Below are positions 4,117 to 6,815 of a stretch of DNA of 6,815 bases, one piece after another. The stretch comes from Rhodospirillales bacterium (GTDB lineage: Bacteria; Pseudomonadota; Alphaproteobacteria; UBA8366; JADFVY01): assembly GCA_024644185.1 (NCBI GenBank), contig JAHELM010000136.1, forward strand, positions 1 through 6,815. Direction: 5' to 3'. The notes below the pieces were generated by a model that worked only from the letters and a program-made list of their open reading frames with translations, was not told the DNA's origin and searched no databases. The translations under genes and the position numbers were made by a program. Within the stretch, counting starts at the first letter, position 1; the number at the start of each line of letters is the position of its first letter.

Positions 4117-6552
4117 ATGAAGAATACCGCGCGTGTGGTGGTCATCGGCGGCGGCGTCGTCGGTGTTTCGACGCTCTATCATCTGGCGAAGAAGGGCTGG
4201 AAAGACGTCGTTCTGCTGGAGCGCACCGAACTGACCGCGGGCTCGACCTGGCATGCGGCGGGCCTTCTGCCGCTGTTCAACATGTCGTACAGCGTCGGCC
4301 AGATCCACAAATACTCGGTCCGCTTTTACCAGGAACTGGAGAAGGAGACCGGCCAGCCGGTGGGCTTCGCCAAGGTCGGCAACATGCGCCTGGCCACCAA
4401 CCAGGAACGCATGGACGAATACCGCCATTATGCCGGCACCGCCGAGACGATCGGCGTGAAGGTGGAATTCAAGACACCGGACGAGATCAAGGAAATGGTG
4501 CCCTTTGCCAATGTGAAAGGCCTGGTCGGCGCGCTGTTCCATCCCGAGGATGGCTATATCCAGCCGGCCGACCTGACCATGGCACTGGCCAAGGGTGCGC
4601 GCGACATGGGCGCGACCATCCATCAGCACACGCCTGTCATCGGCATCGAGCGCAAACCCAATGGCGAATGGCTGGTGAAGACCGAAAAGGGCGACATCAG
4701 TTGCGAGCATGTGGTGTCGGCGACCGGCAATTACGCGCGCCAGACCGGCCGGATGGTCGGCCTCGACGTGCCCGTCATCCCGGTCGAGCATCAGTTCATC
4801 GTCACCGAGCCGCATCCGCTGTTGCAGGAGCGCAAGGCCAAGGGCCTGCGTGAAATGCCGGTATTCCGCGAGTCGGACGCTTCCTACTACATGCGCGAGG
4901 AACGCCAGGGCCTGATCCTCGGCCCCTATGAGAAGGGCGCGCCGGCCTGCTTCGCCGACGGCGTGACGCCCGGCTTCGAGAAGGAGTTGTTCCCGGGCGA
5001 CCTGGAACGCCTGGAACCGCATATCGAGGCCGCCATCAATCGCGTGCCGATGTTCGCCGAGGTGGGCATCAAGGACGTCATCAACGGCCCGATCGCCTAT
5101 ACCCCGGACGGCAGCCCGATTATCGGCCCGGCCTGGGACCTGCCGAATTTCTGGCTCAACGAAGGCCACAGCTTCGGCATCACCGCCGCCGGCGGCGCCG
5201 GCTGGCAGCTGGCTGAATGGATCGTCGAGGGCGAGCCGACCATCGACATGCTGGGCGTGGAGCCGCGCCGCTTCGGCCCCTATGCCGGCAAGCGGTATCT
5301 GGTGAAGAAGAACGAGGAAGCCTACGCCAATGTCTTCACCGTCCATTACCACGACGAGGAGCGGGCCGGCGCGCGCCCGCTGAAGACCGCCCCGTGCTAT
5401 GACCGGATGAAGGATCTGGGCGCCGTGTTCGGCCAGAAATACGGCTGGGAGCGGCCGAACTGGTTCGCCCCGAAGGGCGTCAAGCAGGAAGACGCCTGGT
5501 CGTTCCGCCGCGCGCCTTACTGGAAGCATGTGGGCGAGGAATGCCGGAACGTGACCGAGAATGTCGGCCTGCTCGACATGACCGCGTTCTCGAAGTTCTA
5601 CGTCTCCGGCCCCGGGGCGGAAGCCTTCCTCGAAAATCTGGTGGCCAACAAGCTGCCGAAGAAGGTGGGCCGCATCGCGCTGTGCCACGCGCTGAACAGC
5701 CGTGGCGGCGTGCATTCGGAATTCACCATCATGCGTGACGGACCGGACCGATTCTACCTGGTCTCCGCCGGCGCCATGGAGCGGCTCGATCTCGACTGGA
5801 TGAACAAGCATGCCCCACAGGATGGCAGCGTGCGAATCGACCGGATCACCACCCAGTACGGCGTGCTGGTGCTTGCCGGCCCGAAGAGCCGCGAATTGAT
5901 GAGCCGTGTCTCCGATGCCGACTTCTCGAACGCGGCCTTCCCCTGGCTCTCCGGCCAGTTCATCGATGTCGGCCTGGCGCCGTGCCGCGTGGTCCGCGTC
6001 AACTTCGTCGGCGAGCTGGGCTGGGAAATCCATCACCCGCTGGAGATGCAGAACCATATCTTCGACACCCTGATGGCGGCGGGCAAGGATCTGGGCCTCA
6101 AGCCGTTCGGTATCCGCGCCATGAATCACATGCGGCTGGAGAAATCCTATCGACTGGTGGGCACCGAGCTGTCGATCGAATATGCCGCCTTCGAGTCCGG
6201 GCTCGATCGTTTCGTGCATCCGAACAAGGGCGACTTCATCGGCCGCGACGCGTTGGTCGCGTGGCAGCAGAGGGGCTTCAGCAACCAGTTCGTCACGCTT
6301 GAGGTGCATGGCGTCACCGACGCCGACGCCATCGGCAACGAACCGCTGTATATCAAGGGCAAGATCGTCGGCCGCATCACCGGCGGCGGCTACGGATTCC
6401 GCCTGAAGAAGAGCCTGGCCATCGGCTTCCTGGAACCGAAGCACGCCGCGCTCGGCACCCAGGTCGAGGTCGACATCCTCGGCAAGATGCACAAGGCGAC
6501 GGTGATCGAGGAAAGCCCCTACGACCCGAACAACGACCGGCTGCGGGCCTGA
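4117..6552 (+). CDS. Dimethylglycine/sarcosine dehydrogenase-like FAD enzyme with GcvT folate domain
   Basis: An 811-residue two-part enzyme of the length expected for bacterial DMGDH/SARDH homologues. The N-terminal FAD-binding oxidoreductase (DAO) domain, about residues 5-365, has the dinucleotide motif GGGVVG (11-16), E35 at the end of the second strand, and STWHAAG, in which H46 matches the histidine that binds FAD covalently in dimethylglycine and sarcosine dehydrogenases. A linker domain (about 370-425) leads to a GcvT-like folate domain (about 425-700, with GELGWEIHHP at 632-641) and a GcvT C-terminal barrel (about 710-805). In the family, an N-methyl group is oxidised and the carbon is passed to tetrahydrofolate as 5,10-methylene-THF, or lost as formaldehyde without folate. 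ATG at 4117 has GAGGAG nine bases upstream and sits right before the FAD motif. There is no transit or signal peptide. Many alphaproteobacteria carry several paralogues, so the exact methylamine substrate is not certain. Confidence 0.92.
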   Translation: MKNTARVVVIGGGVVGVSTLYHLAKKGWKDVVLLERTELTAGSTWHAAGLLPLFNMSYSVGQIHKYSVRFYQELEKETGQPVGFAKVGNMRLATNQERMDEYRHYAGTAETIGVKVEFKTPDEIKEMVPFANVKGLVGALFHPEDGYIQPADLTMALAKGARDMGATIHQHTPVIGIERKPNGEWLVKTEKGDISCEHVVSATGNYARQTGRMVGLDVPVIPVEHQFIVTEPHPLLQERKAKGLREMPVFRESDASYYMREERQGLILGPYEKGAPACFADGVTPGFEKELFPGDLERLEPHIEAAINRVPMFAEVGIKDVINGPIAYTPDGSPIIGPAWDLPNFWLNEGHSFGITAAGGAGWQLAEWIVEGEPTIDMLGVEPRRFGPYAGKRYLVKKNEEAYANVFTVHYHDEERAGARPLKTAPCYDRMKDLGAVFGQKYGWERPNWFAPKGVKQEDAWSFRRAPYWKHVGEECRNVTENVGLLDMTAFSKFYVSGPGAEAFLENLVANKLPKKVGRIALCHALNSRGGVHSEFTIMRDGPDRFYLVSAGAMERLDLDWMNKHAPQDGSVRIDRITTQYGVLVLAGPKSRELMSRVSDADFSNAAFPWLSGQFIDVGLAPCRVVRVNFVGELGWEIHHPLEMQNHIFDTLMAAGKDLGLKPFGIRAMNHMRLEKSYRLVGTELSIEYAAFESGLDRFVHPNKGDFIGRDALVAWQQRGFSNQFVTLEVHGVTDADAIGNEPLYIKGKIVGRITGGGYGFRLKKSLAIGFLEPKHAALGTQVEVDILGKMHKATVIEESPYDPNNDRLRA

Positions 6553-6563
6553 CCATGACAACA

Positions 6564-6598
6564 CCGGCCCCCCCGACCCGCGGGCACCGGGGGGCCGG
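6564..6598 (+). terminator. GC-only hairpin after the dehydrogenase, possible terminator
   Basis: CCGGCCCCCC (6564-6573) and GGGGGGCCGG (6589-6598) form a perfect ten-base-pair stem. The loop contains the palindrome CCCGCGGG (6577-6584). The stem is followed by AATTT rather than a long T run, so it is a weak intrinsic terminator at best. It may instead protect the 3' end of the dehydrogenase message or lower expression of the GFA-family gene that starts 20 bases later. Confidence 0.5.
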
Positions 6599-6605
6599 AA
6601 TTTCC

Positions 6606-6610
6606 GGGAG
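6606..6610 (+). promoter_or_regulatory. Ribosome binding site of the GFA-family gene
   Basis: GGGAG lies seven bases before ATG 6618 and selects it as the start over the out-of-frame ATG at 6611. Confidence 0.6.
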
Positions 6611-6617
6611 ATGACGG

Positions 6618-6815
6618 ATGCCAAACAAGAACGGCGGTGGCGGCGGATGCCTTTGCGGTGGCGTGCGCTATCGGGTGACCGGCAACCTGAACGATATCGT
6701 CGCCTGCCATTGTTCACAGTGCCGCAGGACCACCGGCCATTATTTCGCATCGACTGGCTGCAAGCGGACGGCGCTGCATCTCGACCGCGAGGAAACGCTG
6801 GCCTGGTACGAATCC
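6618..6815 (+). CDS. GFA/CENP-V-like zinc protein, N-terminal part (3' end outside window)
   Basis: An open frame runs off the right edge; 66 residues are visible. After a glycine-rich start it shows CLCGGVRY (C11, C13) and CHCSQCRRTTGHYFA (C30, C32, C35), the zinc-binding cysteine signature of the GFA (glutathione-dependent formaldehyde-activating enzyme) family. A further C48 is present. Complete members are usually about 120-150 residues, so roughly half is missing. ATG at 6618 has GGGAG (6606-6610) seven bases upstream; the ATG at 6611 is out of frame. The gene lies 65 bases after the dehydrogenase on the same strand with a strong hairpin between them. The founding member was proposed to speed S-hydroxymethylglutathione formation from formaldehyde, but this role is disputed and most members are uncharacterised. 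A link to formaldehyde from the neighbouring enzyme is inference. Confidence 0.88.
   Translation, partial: MPNKNGGGGGCLCGGVRYRVTGNLNDIVACHCSQCRRTTGHYFASTGCKRTALHLDREETLAWYES

Noticed and set aside
4111..6750. Very long open frame (879 codons) on the minus strand across the dehydrogenase.
   Set aside because: It is a mirror of the GC-rich sense gene: low-complexity His/Arg/Ala/Gly composition, no recognisable domain, while the sense strand has a full FAD and GcvT architecture.

Overview
The window is GC-rich, gene-dense bacterial DNA with short spacers and several overlapping genes. Gene content (dimethylglycine-dehydrogenase-type FAD/folate enzyme, GFA-family protein, HAD-IIA phosphatase, class III phosphodiesterase, three-histidine-box desaturase) and codon use point to an alphaproteobacterium, perhaps Rhodospirillales- or Rhizobiales-like. 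That assignment is inference; there is no rRNA or other marker. I see no mobile element, tRNA, rRNA or CRISPR array.

Layout. (1) Positions 1-2284, plus strand: a tightly coupled three-gene block. It holds the C-terminal part of an unrecognised protein, a HAD-IIA phosphatase that overlaps it by 11 bases, and a GpdQ/CpdA-like metallophosphoesterase joined by an ATGA stop/start overlap. The last two could split a phosphodiester and then a phosphomonoester. (2) Positions 2292-3852, minus strand and convergent with block 1: a membrane desaturase/hydroxylase followed by an unrecognised protein with a single C-terminal membrane segment and internal repeats (PLLAP twice, ARQLGISFR-like three times, mostly at a 25-residue period). 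(3) Positions 3853-4116: a divergent intergenic region with a dyad, a symmetric TTGATA-N17-TATCAA promoter candidate and a leader stem-loop. (4) Positions 4117-6815, plus strand: an 811-residue DMGDH/sarcosine-dehydrogenase-like enzyme, a strong GC hairpin, and the start of a GFA-family zinc protein that runs off the right edge.

How they may work together: block 4 looks like methylated-glycine catabolism, in which N-methyl carbon goes to tetrahydrofolate or is released as formaldehyde. The GFA-family neighbour is suggestive, although the chemistry of that family is disputed. Block 1 looks like scavenging of organic phosphodiesters. Block 2 is a membrane lipid or carotenoid modification enzyme paired with an uncharacterised membrane protein. 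The most novel-looking item is the repeat-bearing membrane protein at 2292-2939. No clear multi-gene defence or otherwise exotic system is visible.
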